From Thraustochytrium sp. TN22 (Eukaryota; Sar; Bigyra; Thraustochytrida; Thraustochytriidae), in assembly GCA_013306675.1 (NCBI GenBank), contig JABLUY010000005.1, positions 70,416-134,415 on the forward strand: a stretch of DNA of 64,000 nucleotides, in the 5' to 3' direction. The first letter of the stretch is position 1, and every line of letters starts with the position of its first letter. The notes beneath the pieces are model-generated. The model saw nothing but the letters and a program-made list of their open reading frames with translations, had not been told where the DNA came from and did not search any database. The translations under genes and the position numbers were made by a program. This document shows, piece after piece, positions 10,956-21,157 of this stretch.

Positions 10956-11918
10956 AGGACCCCCACTCAGCGGTCCCGCGCACTGGCCCGCCCGCCACGC
11001 GCAACTTGGCCTCTTCGAATCCGTTTCAAAAAAGCACACGGGAAGGCCAGTTTCGGCGCGGTCTCGGCGCGACGGGCAGGACGCCCCTGGTGCGTCCTCA
11101 CAGCGGGTGGCCGCCCCATTTTAGTCTGTTTTGAACGGCGACCCCGAAGTTCCGATTGAAGAGCACACAGCCTGCCCTAGCTAGAGCTAACGTTACCTAG
11201 TAGCTCTAGAGCTAGCTCTCTAGTCTTGTTGGACGGATGGCACAAGCCGGCCGACATCAGCACGAACAGAGACACCGACGTCGAGATGAAGCCAGCCGGC
11301 AGCCTGCTCTGAGAGAACACTATGAGAACACTATGAGGGCACTCTACGTCCGCTCAGCGCCGACACAGGATGGCACATCGGCCGAATACATCGGCCGATC
11401 CCTTGACTAGCACCGAAGCCTCGCGCCAGCGAGCATGCCCACCAAGCAGATCTCCAACCCCGGCTACACGGGGGAAGGAATCGCACGCGGTGGCAGTACT
11501 AACGTTAGAGCGACGAGCAGCAACGCTCGCTCACCATATCACTCTCTCCCCGCGTCCTCGGTCTGCCCACGTGGGCGAACTGAGGCGCGGGGCTTTTTCA
11601 TTCATCTACTTTGGCCGTCTACGAGCTACTTGAGTTGCAGCCCGCGTATTGCACGAGCAGAGAGTAGCTAGTAGTAGCTATCAAGCTAGAGCAGGCTGTC
11701 CACTCTTTCAAGTTGGGTAAAACCTCGCCGGCGGGGTCGCCGTTCACTGTCAGAACAAACTAACAGTAAGATGGGGCGCCCCCGCGCGGCGACTCCGGCG
11801 AGGACGCACGAGGGGCGTCTTGACCGCCGCGCCGAGACCGCGGCGCCAAGTCCTTTCCGTGGGTCTGCTTCAAATTGAAACAGATTTCAAGTTGGGTCTG
11901 CTGCTGAGTGGGGGTCCT
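10956..11918. repeat. Large imperfect inverted repeat (foldback)
   Basis: The left arm (about 10956-11190) is the reverse complement of the right arm (about 11672-11918). Matching blocks include the 15-bp outer ends AGGACCCCCACTCAG and CTGAGTGGGGGTCCT, and inner GGGGTCGCCGTTCA and CGCGCCGAGACCGCG. The spacer is about 480 bp and carries no transposase-like frame. A third, degenerate copy in the orientation of the right arm lies at about 10676-10930. The structure could be a foldback or MITE-like nonautonomous element, or a set of copies rearranged by inversion. I see no clear target-site duplication. Confidence 0.8.
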
Positions 11919-11927
11919 CGAGTAGAG

Positions 11928-12728
11928 GGATCGCTGTCATGCTACTAACTTACTTACTACCCGTGCAGCAGCTGGTCACCACGTGCTTGATGAGAACTCA
12001 GCTGGTGAGCCTGAGCTGCCCTGAGCTGCAGTGCCCTGAGCTCTGTTGTTCGCGCCGCCGGGCCGTCTGGCCGCTGGCAGCCCGGCCGGGCCGTTGCGCG
12101 CTCACGTGGCACGCCGGCCCGGGTGCTTTTCCATCCGCAGGAGCGGCGTGCACTCCAGTGGCCGTGCTGGTCTTGTCTTGCAGTGCTTCCAGCAAGACAG
12201 GCATACTAACTGCCTGCACAAGAGGTGCGCGCGGCGCGCGCGCAAGCCAGCCGCCTGCGCCGCCTGAGCTGGAGGCCGGCCAGAAGGTCGGCCCACCTAC
12301 GGCGGCTGGTGGCCCGAGCACTGGCAGGGCCTCCGGCCGGAGCATTGCATGAGAGCGGCATTGACTCCAAGTTGTGTCTGCGCGAGCTCGCGATCGGGTC
12401 AAGGGGCCGCTCGCTTCCCCCGCCCGTCCGAGGGTCCGAGCCTCCGAGAGGTACGCAACTTCGCCAAGAGCTACGCAACTTGACCAAATGGATTTTCGCG
12501 CGGCCTGGCCGTGAGTGGCTCACACTGCACTCGGCCCGCGAAAATGGGGCGTGCGCACGCTGGCCGTGTGCGCGAAAGTTCCGTATCGCCAATGGGCGAA
12601 GGGCGAAGAAACGCAGCCCGGGCCATCTGCCCGAGCGGTCGTTGGCACGGGGGCAGCAAACGCGCAACTCAAGTCTGCGAAGGCAAGGCTGTCGATCGCT
12701 CTTCATCCGCGCTTCTCCAAGAGAGAAC
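11928..12728. repeat. LRR-cluster upstream repeat, copy A
   Basis: A block ending at the LRR gene 2 start codon that is closely repeated at 15176-15971 before LRR gene 3 and, less well, at about 14490-15005. Shared runs include GTGCTTTTCCATCCGCAGGA, TTGTGTCTGCGCGAGCTCGC and TACGCAACTTCGCCAAGAGC. It presumably contains the promoter, which was duplicated together with the gene. Confidence 0.85.
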
Positions 12729-13977
12729 ATGCGAGCCAACGCCTGGCTTCCGCTGACGACGCTCGCTGGCCTCGTGATCGGCTCCTGGGCGCACTCATGC
12801 GGCTCGTGCAGCCCCTTGCTGGATAGTGCTGTGCACGTTGTCTGCCAGGCCTGCGCAGCTTTTCCTGAGGAGATTCTGGCGATGACCGCCCTGGAAAGCC
12901 TGAGTCTCGAGTTCGGCGGGCAGCTCGGGAGCTTTCCTGCGGACTTGACGACGCTTACCGCTCTGACATCTCTCTCAATTATGGACGCAGGTCTCACGGA
13001 CGTTCCGGCGTCCGTCCTGCGTTTCGGGTCGCAACTCCTTGATTTGCACTTCTCGGGCGACGCCATCTCTCTCAACACTGGGTTCACGGACACCTTCTCG
13101 GATCTTACTTCTCTGTGCGTACCCTCTGAAGATTGCGCAAGGCTGACGCACAAGACTGACACACGCTCACGATCACAGTGGCATTGTCAACGCTCAGCTC
13201 ACCTCCCTACCGGCTGAAATGGAGGGCCTCCAAGACCTCGTGTACCTGTACGTTGCTGCCTCTCATCGCGAGCGCGCCAGACCCGGCCTCTGACGGCGCA
13301 GCCGAGATCCCATCACAGCAATTTGGAAAGCAACCTGCTGTCGACGCTGCCCACCGGCATTCGCAAGCTCTCGAAGCTCGACTTCATGTAGGTGTCTTTC
13401 GCTGCTGCAGTCAGCAGTCCGCCCGCCTTGTCCTCGTGCCGAAACACTCACTGTTTTACACACAATCCTGACAGCTACCTGGACGACAACAAGTTCACGG
13501 AGTTCCCTGAATCGCTTCTGGGTGGCACACACCTCGAGACCATGTAAGTGGCCAGTAGGCGGGAGGTTCCGGCTCGAAGAACGTCTCTGACCATAGTGCA
13601 AGCATGTCTGAGCAGCTCAATCCGCAACAACCTTATCTCCACCTTTCCTGAGGCGCTCGCGGACATGTACCTGGCCGAGTTGTACGTGAGACGTCATCAT
13701 GCGCGCACGCCGGGCATCGCTAGACCCCGTGTTGGCTCTGTTCACTGACACGCTCACCTTGCGCGATTCGCGTCGCAGCTATGTCGCGGGTAACCCGATT
13801 GCGGGCGAGCAACCTCTCGAGAACACCGACTTTGGCGATACCGATGTTGACTGGCTCCAGGAGTTTTCTCTCGCGCCCACCACCGCGCCCAGCGCCGCGC
13901 CGGGCTCGAGTACCGGTGCTTCCGCCGTTCTCGCCCAGGTTGCGGCTGCCACGCTGCTCTTTATGGCCTTCGCTTAA
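12729..13977 (+). CDS. LRR surface protein 2 (6 exons, GPI-type tail)
   Basis: A 285-residue secreted LRR protein. Exons: 12729-13114, 13179-13247, 13319-13387, 13475-13543, 13616-13681, 13779-13977. All five introns (64-97 nt) are GT-AG and phase 2. The signal peptide MRANAWLPLTTLAGLVIGSW is followed by a cysteine cap (CGSCSP, CQAC). The C-terminus has TDVDWLQEF, a short Pro/Thr/Ser stalk, then a hydrophobic end (VLAQVAAATLLFMAFA) with no cytoplasmic tail, as expected for a GPI-anchor signal. It is a close paralogue of LRR gene 3 but shorter. Exon 1 joins the cap directly to a segment that is internal (exon 5) in gene 3, and one 69-nt LRR exon is missing. Promoter and 3' flank are also duplicated in gene 3. 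Confidence 0.87.
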
Positions 13978-14204
13978 ATGAAACATCCTCGTTCAAGGTT
14001 AAGCTTGCTGCTTATCAAAGTTACGTCGTCTTTTCTGCCCCTTCTCCGTGCTTTTGCAGCACGCATCTTGACACGGGCGACTCGCGCAAGTCCACCCGCT
14101 CGCCCTGCCTTTGGGCTCTCAGTTGGCGACCCTTGCCACGGTATGCTCTGCCGTTGACCTGGCGAGCGCCGCGCCGCGTCACGCGGCATGCTGCATGGCA
14201 TCTC

Positions 14205-14395
14205 TCTCTCTCTGCGGGTGTTGCGCGAACACCCACATGTGCTCGTTGGACTATGAGTGCTAGTCCTGTTCCGGCATGTACCAGCGCTCGCTGTCCGTGA
14301 GCCCGCCCTCTGACAGTGAGTTTGTGGCGAGCCGCTCGTCGCTGGTCTCCGTGGTCTCGGCGGTCGCACGCTCTCTTGTCGCAGTAACGGGAAGG
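14205..14395. repeat. LRR-cluster downstream repeat, copy 2
   Basis: Matches 10381-10625 over most of its length, with runs such as CTCGTTGGACTATGAGTGCT and GGCGAGCCGCTCGTCGCTGG. Confidence 0.85.
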
Positions 14396-14489
14396 CCCAC
14401 TAATAGCGGCGCGGCCCAAGTGTCGAGAGGAACGCAATGTGGCACTCGCAAGCGACCTTGATTAGTGAATCCTGGCTCTCGCGGCTCGC

Positions 14490-15005
14490 GCGCTGAAAGA
14501 GCGATCACTGGCATGCCACCCATGCAGCAGCTGGTCACCACGTGCTTGAAAACCCAACTGAGCCTGAAGTCTCGCTGGCAGCCCGGGCCGGTGCCACGAG
14601 GCGCTTCGACAGCCCAATGAGAGTGCTTGCGCAACGTCTCCGAGTCCGAGTCCTTTGCCCCGCCGCCGGGCCGCCCCGGCGGCCGGGCGGTCGCGCGCCC
14701 GGCGTCGACGGTCGCTCACGCCGTTGCTTCAATGACCATCCGCACGATTCCGCAGGACTCGGACTCGGAGCGGCGTGCACTCCAAGTGCAGCGCCATGCA
14801 AGACGGACATGCGGAGGCGTCACTGTGTTTTGCAAATCGAATCTTCATGCCTATTTGCCAGCCGGTGGCCGGCCGGCCGGCCGGCCCACTCACGGCGGCC
14901 GGTGGCCCGAGCGCTGGCATCAGTGGCATGCCAGTGGCCAGCCTGATCGTGAGGGGCATTGCCTTCAAGTTGTGTCTGCGCGAGCTCGCGATCAACTTTT
15001 CTTTC
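14490..15005. repeat. LRR-cluster upstream repeat, copy B (diverged)
   Basis: Shares GCAGCAGCTGGTCACCACGT, GAGCGGCGTGCACTCCA and TTGTGTCTGCGCGAGCTCGC with copies A and C but is more diverged. It is not followed by an LRR gene start, so it may mark the remains of a further duplication. Confidence 0.75.
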
Positions 15006-15175
15006 ACGTGTTCCTCTGGCACGCTGTGACGCTTGGTGCCTGCAGTGGGTGCTGTCCGTCGCGTGCGAACTCTCGTTGGACTTCCAGCATGTACCAGCGC
15101 TCATATCGAGAGGAACGCAATGTGCCACTCGCGGCGACCTTGATCAGTGAATCCTGGCCCTCGCGCGCCGAAAGA

Positions 15176-15971
15176 GGGATCGCTGGCATGCTACTACTAC
15201 CCGTGCAGCAGCTAGCTAGTCACCACGTGCTTGATGAGAACTCGACTGAGCCTGAACTCTGTCTTTTGCCGCCGCGGGCCGTCTGGCGGCCCGGCCCGGG
15301 CCGACCGGGCCGTCGCCGTCGCTCACGCCGGTGCTTTTCCATCCGCAGGAGCGGCGTGCACTCCAGTGGCCTTGCTGGTCTTGCAGCAGTGCTTCCAGCA
15401 GGACAGGCGTGAGTGCAAATCGAATCTTCGTGCCCGCCCCCAACTCCCACAAGAGGCGCGCGCTCGCAAGCCAGCTGGTGGCCGGCCCAGAAGGTCGGCC
15501 CACCTACACTGGTGACCCGAGCACTGGCAGGGCCGCCGGCCGGAGCACTGCATGAGAGCGGCATTGACTCCAAGTTGTGTCTGCGCGAGCTCGCGATCGA
15601 GTCAAGGGGCCGCTCGCTTCCCCCGCCCGTCTGAAGATCCGAGTCTAGTACGAGAGGTACGCAACTTCGCCAAGAGCTACGCAAGTTGACCCCATGAATC
15701 TTCGCGCCGTGAGTTGAGTCGCGGCGCAAACGTGACCGTGGCTCGCACTCGGCCGCCCGGGAAAATGGGGCGTGCGCACGCTGGCACGCCCTTTGTGGGC
15801 CTTTTGAGGCGTGTGCGCGCGAGTTCCGCACCGCCAATGGGCGAAGGGCGAAGAAACGCGGCCATCTGCCCGAGCGGTCGTTGGCACGGGGGCAGCAAAC
15901 GCGCAACTCAAGTCTGCGAAGGCAAGCAAGGCTGTCGGTCGCTCTTCATCCGCGCTTCTCCAAGAGAAAAC
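15176..15971. repeat. LRR-cluster upstream repeat, copy C
   Basis: Close match to copy A (11928-12728), extending up to the ATG of LRR gene 3. It includes the shared run GGCGAAGGGCGAAGAAACGC and TGCGAAGGCAAG just before the start. Confidence 0.85.
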
Positions 15972-18154
15972 ATGCGAGCCAACGCCTGGCTTCCGGTGCT
16001 GACGACGCTCGCTGGCCTCGTGATCGGCTCCTGGGCGCACTCATGCGGCTCGTGCAGCCCCGATGCGTTGCCGGATAGTGCTGTGGACGTTGTTTGCCGG
16101 GCCTGCACAGCTTTTCCTGAGGAGATTCTGGCGATGACCGCCCTGGAAAGCCTGCGTCTCTACGATGTCGAATTCTCCGAGTTTCCGGTTGCCCTTGAGA
16201 ACCTGACGATGCTGACCGAGCTGACCGTGTCGGGGAAGCTCGAGACGATGGCGACCATCGGCGCCTGCACTAGCCTCAATACATTGTACGTGCTCTTGTC
16301 GCGTCGTTCGCAAGCGGACCCAGGGCTGACGGCTGTTCCCGAGGGTGCGCGTGTGCAGGGTTATCAACAAGAACGCGCTCACTGCGCTGCCGAGTGACAT
16401 CGGAGATCTGAGCGAGCTCGAGTCGTTGTAAGTAGCGTAGTGGCATACCTCACTCTCAGGTTTGCCCCCACGGTCAGGCATTCATCGAGTCTGACTCCTG
16501 CCTCGCTTTTCAGATCCGCGACGCGAAACAAGCTCAGCGCGCTTCCCGCAGAGCTTGGGATGATCAGCAATCTTGTCACGCTGTACGTTGTCGGGCGCAG
16601 TGCATGCAGCCAAGAGATTGTTGTCTTCGCTGACTTTTCAGATTGCTCGGCGATACAGCGATGTCCGCACGAACCTGCTGAGCGACCTGCCGACGCAGCT
16701 CGAGAATCTTGGGGCTCTGACGAAGCTGTGAGTTCGCTTTCGTCGCCATGGTCCGGAGGGAGGGCAGCGGCAGCTTGGATAGGATAGGGACTGACCTCAG
16801 TGGCGTGCAATAGGTATGTCAGCGGCAACCAGGTTGCGAGTTTTCCTGAAGAGCTCTCCAGTCTCTATGCGCTGGAGCTGCTGCGTATCGCCAACAACTC
16901 GCTCACCACCCTGCCCAGCTTGGAGAGTTACACCAACCTCCGAGAGCTCGAGTTCGGCGGGCAGCTCGGGAGCTTTCCTGCGAGCTTCACGGCGCTTACC
17001 GCTCTGACATCTCTCTCGATTGTGGACGCAGGTCTCACGGACGTTCCGGCGTCCATCATGGATATCGGTTCCCAACTCCGCGGTTTGCACTTCTCGGGCG
17101 ACGCCATCACTCTCAACACTGAGTTCACGGACACCTTCTTGGCTCTTTCTTTTCTGTGCGTACCCTCTGAAGATTGCGCAAGACTGATGCACAAGACTGA
17201 CACACGCTCACGATCACAGTGACATTGTCGACGCTCAGCTCACCTCCCTCCCGGCTGCTATCGGGAACCTCCAAGACCTCATGAACCTGTACGTTGCTGC
17301 CTCTCATCGCGAGCGCGCCAGACCCGGCCTCTGACGGCGCAGCCGAGATTCCATCACAGCAATTTGGAAAGCAACCTGCTGTCGACGCTGCCCGCCAGCA
17401 TTCGTCAGCTCACGAATGTCGGATCCATGTAGGTGTCTCTCGCTGCTGCGCAGGAGCACGTCTTATGCTGACGGTGTGTGACGCAGGCTGCTCGGTTCCA
17501 ACCGATTCTCATCGCTCCCCACAACCCTGTCTCAGATGAGCAGTCTTTCGGCAATGTGAGTCAGCAGTCCGCCCGCTTTGTCCTCGTGCCGAGTCACTCA
17601 CTGTTTTACACACAATCCTGACAGCTACGTGGACGACAACAAGTTCACGGAGTTCCCTGAATCGCTTCTGAGTGTCTCACAACTCCAGACCATGTAAGTG
17701 GCTAGTAGGCGGGAGGTTCCGGCTCGAAGTACGTGTCTGACCAGAGTGCAAGCATGTCTGAGCAGCTCTATCCGCGACAACTCCATCTCCACCTTTCCTG
17801 AGGCGCTCGCGGACATGCACCTGGCCGAGTTGTACGTGAGACGTCATCATGCGCGCACGCCGGGCATCGCTAGACCCCGTGTTGGCTCTGTTCACTGACA
17901 CGCTCACCTTGCGCGATTCGCGTCGCAGCTATGTCGCGGGTAACCCGATTGCGGGCGAGCAACTTCTCGTGAACACCGACTTTGGCGACACCGATATTGA
18001 CTGGCTCCAGGATTTTTCTCTCGCGCCCACCACCGCGCCCACCACCGCGCCCAGCGCCGCGCCGGGCTCGAGCGCGTCCTCGTCCCTTACCGGTGCTTCC
18101 GCCGTTCTCGCCCAGGTTGCGGCTGCCACGCTGCTCTTTATGGCCTTCGCTTGA
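15972..18154 (+). CDS. LRR surface protein 3 (11 exons, GPI-type tail)
   Basis: A 476-residue secreted LRR protein. Exons: 15972-16285, 16359-16427, 16514-16582, 16659-16727, 16814-17155, 17220-17288, 17360-17428, 17487-17555, 17625-17693, 17766-17831, 17929-18154. All ten introns (58-97 nt) are GT-AG and phase 2. The signal peptide and cysteine cap (CGSCSP, CRAC) are almost identical to those of gene 2. Eight exons are single-LRR units of 66-69 nt; exon 5 (342 nt) holds several repeats. The C-terminus has TDIDWLQDF, APTTAPTTAPSAAPG and the hydrophobic end VLAQVAAATLLFMAFA, a GPI-type signal. The gene is a tandem paralogue of gene 2 with longer repeat content. The acceptor at 16813 is TAG; an earlier AG would read into a stop. 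Confidence 0.87.
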
Positions 18155-18968
18155 ATAGAAGATGCTCGTTCAAGGTTAAGCTTGCTGCTTATCAAAGTTA
18201 CATCGTCTTTTCTACCCCTTCTCCGTGCATGTGCAGCACGCATCTTGACTTGGGCGGCTGGCGCAAGTCCACCCGCTCGCCTACATTTGGGCTCTCAGCT
18301 GGCGACCCTTGCCACGGCATGCTCTGCCGCCGACCTGGCGAGCGCCGCGCCGCGTCACGCGGCATGCGGCATGGCATCTCTCTCTCACTCTGCGCGCAAG
18401 TCTCCTTGGCAAGCCCTCCAGGGCGGTCGCTCGGCGGGACTTCGTCCTCGGGTCCCGCCGCACCGGCGTTCTGCGCCGACCTGCCACGTGCCTCTTTCAG
18501 GCTCTTTGCCGCTTCGCGCCTTCAAGTCTGCGCCTGCGCCTCTTGCGCGCCGCTCCTGCGTCCCCTCCGCGCGCCCGTGGTGGCTGCGCGCCTCTCCGCA
18601 GGCCGCGACCCGTCACCACCGCCCGCGCGACCTTCCTGCGCGCTGCGCCGCGCCGCGCCGCGCCGCGTGCTCGGCCGGCCGGCCGCGCGTGCTCGGCTGA
18701 CCGCTCAACTGGATTGATGGAATTAATTGCAAGCACGCGGCGCTGGTCCATGGCCGGCAGTCCATCACCGCGCTCGCTCGCTCGCCCGCTCGCCCGCCCG
18801 CTCGCGCGCGCGCGCTCGCGCCGTCTCTCGTCGCGGCTCGTGGCGTCGCCGGGCGCCGCAAACCTCCATCGTCGGGCGCGCAGGGAGCCAGGGAGCCTGG
18901 GAGGCAGGGCAGCGCAGCGCAGGGCAGCGCAGCGCAGCGCAGCGCAGCGCAGCGCGACCTCGCTCGCG
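18155..18968. other. Intergenic region between LRR genes 3 and 4
   Basis: The first about 240 bp repeat the 3' flank of LRR gene 2. The rest is GC-rich and ends in a GCAGC pentanucleotide tract (18905-18955) just before the LRR gene 4 start. No gene is seen. Confidence 0.7.
18905..18955. repeat. (GCAGC)n pentanucleotide repeat in leader
   Basis: About ten 5-bp units ending 14 bp before the ATG of LRR gene 4. The same unit, in the corresponding sense orientation, precedes the cyclophilin ATG. Confidence 0.9.
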
Positions 18969-21157
18969 ATGCCGGCGCCGGCGCCGACGCCGACGCGCAT
19001 GCTGCGGCTGGCCGCGGGCCTGACGGCGCTGGCCGGCCTGCTTGCCAACGCCGTGGCGCACTCGTGCGCGTCGTGCTCGCCGTCGACGCTGGCGGCGAGC
19101 GGCGTGTCGGCCGTCTGCACCGAGTGCTACACGTTCCCGGACGAGCTGTTGGAGATGACGGGGCTGACTTCTCTGTACGTTCGTGGACCGACTGACTGCC
19201 GCAGGCCTTGCGACGGACGCTGACACGGTGTGATGAACCTGCACAGGCGATTACTGTCCTCCTACTTCACAGAGCTCCCTTCCTCCATCGGGGCCCTCTC
19301 GCGCCTCACAAACCTGTAGGTTCAAGAGCGCGGCTCCACCACACCTCACACGATCGATTTGCGGAGTCTGACCTGTACCGGCTCGAGCGCAGCGAACTTA
19401 GCAGCGGCCAGATGACGAGCCTTCCAATGGACCTCGGGGAGCTCACGGCGCTCAGGTACCTGTAAGCTCTTTCCCATGTGACGTGAAGTGTTTGATAGGT
19501 GTCGCAGGGCGTGCGCTGACGCTTGCTTCGGATGGACAGAATCCTCAACGAGCGCCTTACAGGGCTGCCGCCAAGCCTTGAGAGGCTGACCGACCTCAAG
19601 CAACTGTGAGTGGGCCCGTTGGCCTGGTCCGTTCTGCGTCATCGCCTGCCGCGCCGCGGAGCTAACAATACCTTCACTTCGCAGTCGAATGGAGTACAAC
19701 GACTTCACAGAGCTGCCGGAGAGCTTTGAGAGCATGACCTCGCTCACAGCACTGTGCGTTGCGGTTTAAAAAAACGCGCGTGGTGTCGTCGAACAGCCCG
19801 GACAGAGCCAGCGTGAACTAACCCTCACCTCGACTCCTGCGCAGAACCATGGTGGAGAACCACCAACTTACGATGCTCCCAACGAGCCTTGGCGGCTGCA
19901 CAGAGCTTCGATCACTGTCCGTTTCGATTTCAGTCGCATTTGAAAGGTCCAACTTCGCGATCGCTGACTCGGGTCTCGTGCGCACAGCATCGTGTACAAC
20001 AACTCCATCAAGGAGCTCCCCACGAGCACAAAGGGTCTTCCGCTCGTGAACTTGCAGGTCTACAACAATGCCATGCCGTCCATCACATCGCTCGGTCCCG
20101 TGCTGGAGACCCTCACGGGCCTCCGCACGCTCATGGTCGGAAGTCCTGGTGAAGGCAGTCCCGGATTCCCGAACCTCACGGCACTCACGGCGCTGGTCTA
20201 TCTGTACGTACCGGGGCCGCTCGGGAATCGTCGCAACGGGCTGGGCATCAACTGACGCGGCTGAGAAACAGACATGTGCTCTTCGATGAGGCGCTTACAA
20301 CAATTCCGCCCGCCGTGTACGAGCTCCCGACGCTCAACACATTGTGAGTCCCAAAGCCCGCCGCACCGTGGCCGAGCCCGGCTCGCGTGACTAACGACTC
20401 GTGCGCTGTGGAAAGACTCTTTCAATGGATGCCAAACTTCTCGGACATCCCCTCGGGGCTCGGGAGCCACTTGCCATCCAGCCTCAAGACTTTTGGCTTC
20501 TCAGGAGCTCCGGTTGCGACGCTGCCGGAGGACTTCGGCATCCCGGCATCCGTCGATACGCTTTTTCTGCAGTCTTTGCAGCTGTCGGACCTTCCGGACA
20601 GCTTCCGGAACCTCTCGTCGGTCCGGAATCTCTATTTGGGCTTCAATCCCCTCACGACCCTCCCGGAGGAGGTCCTCGATCTCGACCTCGACGGTCTCGA
20701 CATTCGTGGCAACCGCCTTTCCGGCGTCCCTTCGGCGCTCGGCAGGGTGGGTTTGAACGTCTTGCTCGCGGAAGGAAACCCATTCATTGGCCGCCAACCG
20801 CTCAACAACAGCGACTTCGTCCGCACCGACGTTGACTGGACCACGGTATTCACCGCCGCCCCGACCTCGTCCCCGACAGCTTCTCCGTCTGCGTCGCCGA
20901 CGGCCTCCCTTTCTGCGTCGCCCACGGCCGCCCCTCCTGCTGCGTCGCCCACGGCCGCCCCTCCTGCTGCGTCGCCCACGGCCAGCCCTCCCTCTGCATC
21001 GCCCACGACGGCCTCTCCGGTGGCCTCCGCCTCTGGCTCCGGCGTCCCTGAACCCACGTCCGCCGACTCCTCCTCCTCCGGTGTCTCTCCCCCCGCCTTT
21101 CCCTCCGCCGCTGCCTTTCTCTGCGCTCTGCTCCTCTTCGTCGTTGCCCTGCCCTGA
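18969..21157 (+). CDS. LRR surface protein 4 (9 exons, Ser/Pro/Ala stalk)
   Basis: A 526-residue secreted LRR protein. Exons: 18969-19174, 19247-19315, 19393-19461, 19540-19605, 19685-19753, 19845-19916, 19988-20203, 20272-20343, 20416-21157. All eight introns (68-91 nt) are phase 2 and split a Leu codon. Start at 18969 or the in-frame ATG at 18999; both leave the signal peptide LRLAAGLTALAGLLANAVA intact. The cap has CASCSP and CTEC. The last exon carries four LRRs, a TDVDW module, and a long stalk of repeated SPTASPSASPTA-type units (20870-21050), partly an in-frame 27-bp repeat. It ends in a hydrophobic segment AAAFLCALLLFVVALP, a GPI-type signal. The gene is more diverged from genes 2 and 3 than those are from each other. 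One donor (19917) is GTCCGT. Confidence 0.87.

Larger units (their letters stand above)
10319..12728. other. Intergenic region between LRR genes 1 and 2, built of repeats
   Basis: About 2.4 kb with no gene. In order it holds a block repeated elsewhere in the cluster (10381-10625), a 26-bp tandem duplication (10687-10738), a foldback structure (10956-11918) with a third related copy to its left, and an upstream block (11928-12728) repeated before LRR gene 3. CTAG-containing clusters are frequent (10661-10690, 11178-11222, 11665-11690). Open frames here are short and unrelated to known proteins. Confidence 0.75.
13978..15971. other. Intergenic region between LRR genes 2 and 3
   Basis: About 2 kb without a gene. 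13978-14210 is near-identical to 18155-18390, the 3' flank of LRR gene 3. This is followed by copy 2 of the downstream repeat (14205-14395), the partial copy B of the upstream repeat (about 14490-15005), a degenerate downstream-repeat fragment (15000-15105), and copy C of the upstream repeat (15176-15971). Two or three nested duplications best explain the order. Confidence 0.75.

Noticed and set aside
12206-13162. 318-codon minus-strand frame across LRR gene 2
   Set aside because: Shadow of LRR exon 1 and the duplicated upstream block.
16743-16813. Alternative acceptor at CTCAG (16800) for LRR gene 3 exon 5
   Set aside because: It brings an in-frame TAG within a few codons; the TAG acceptor at 16813 keeps the repeat pattern.
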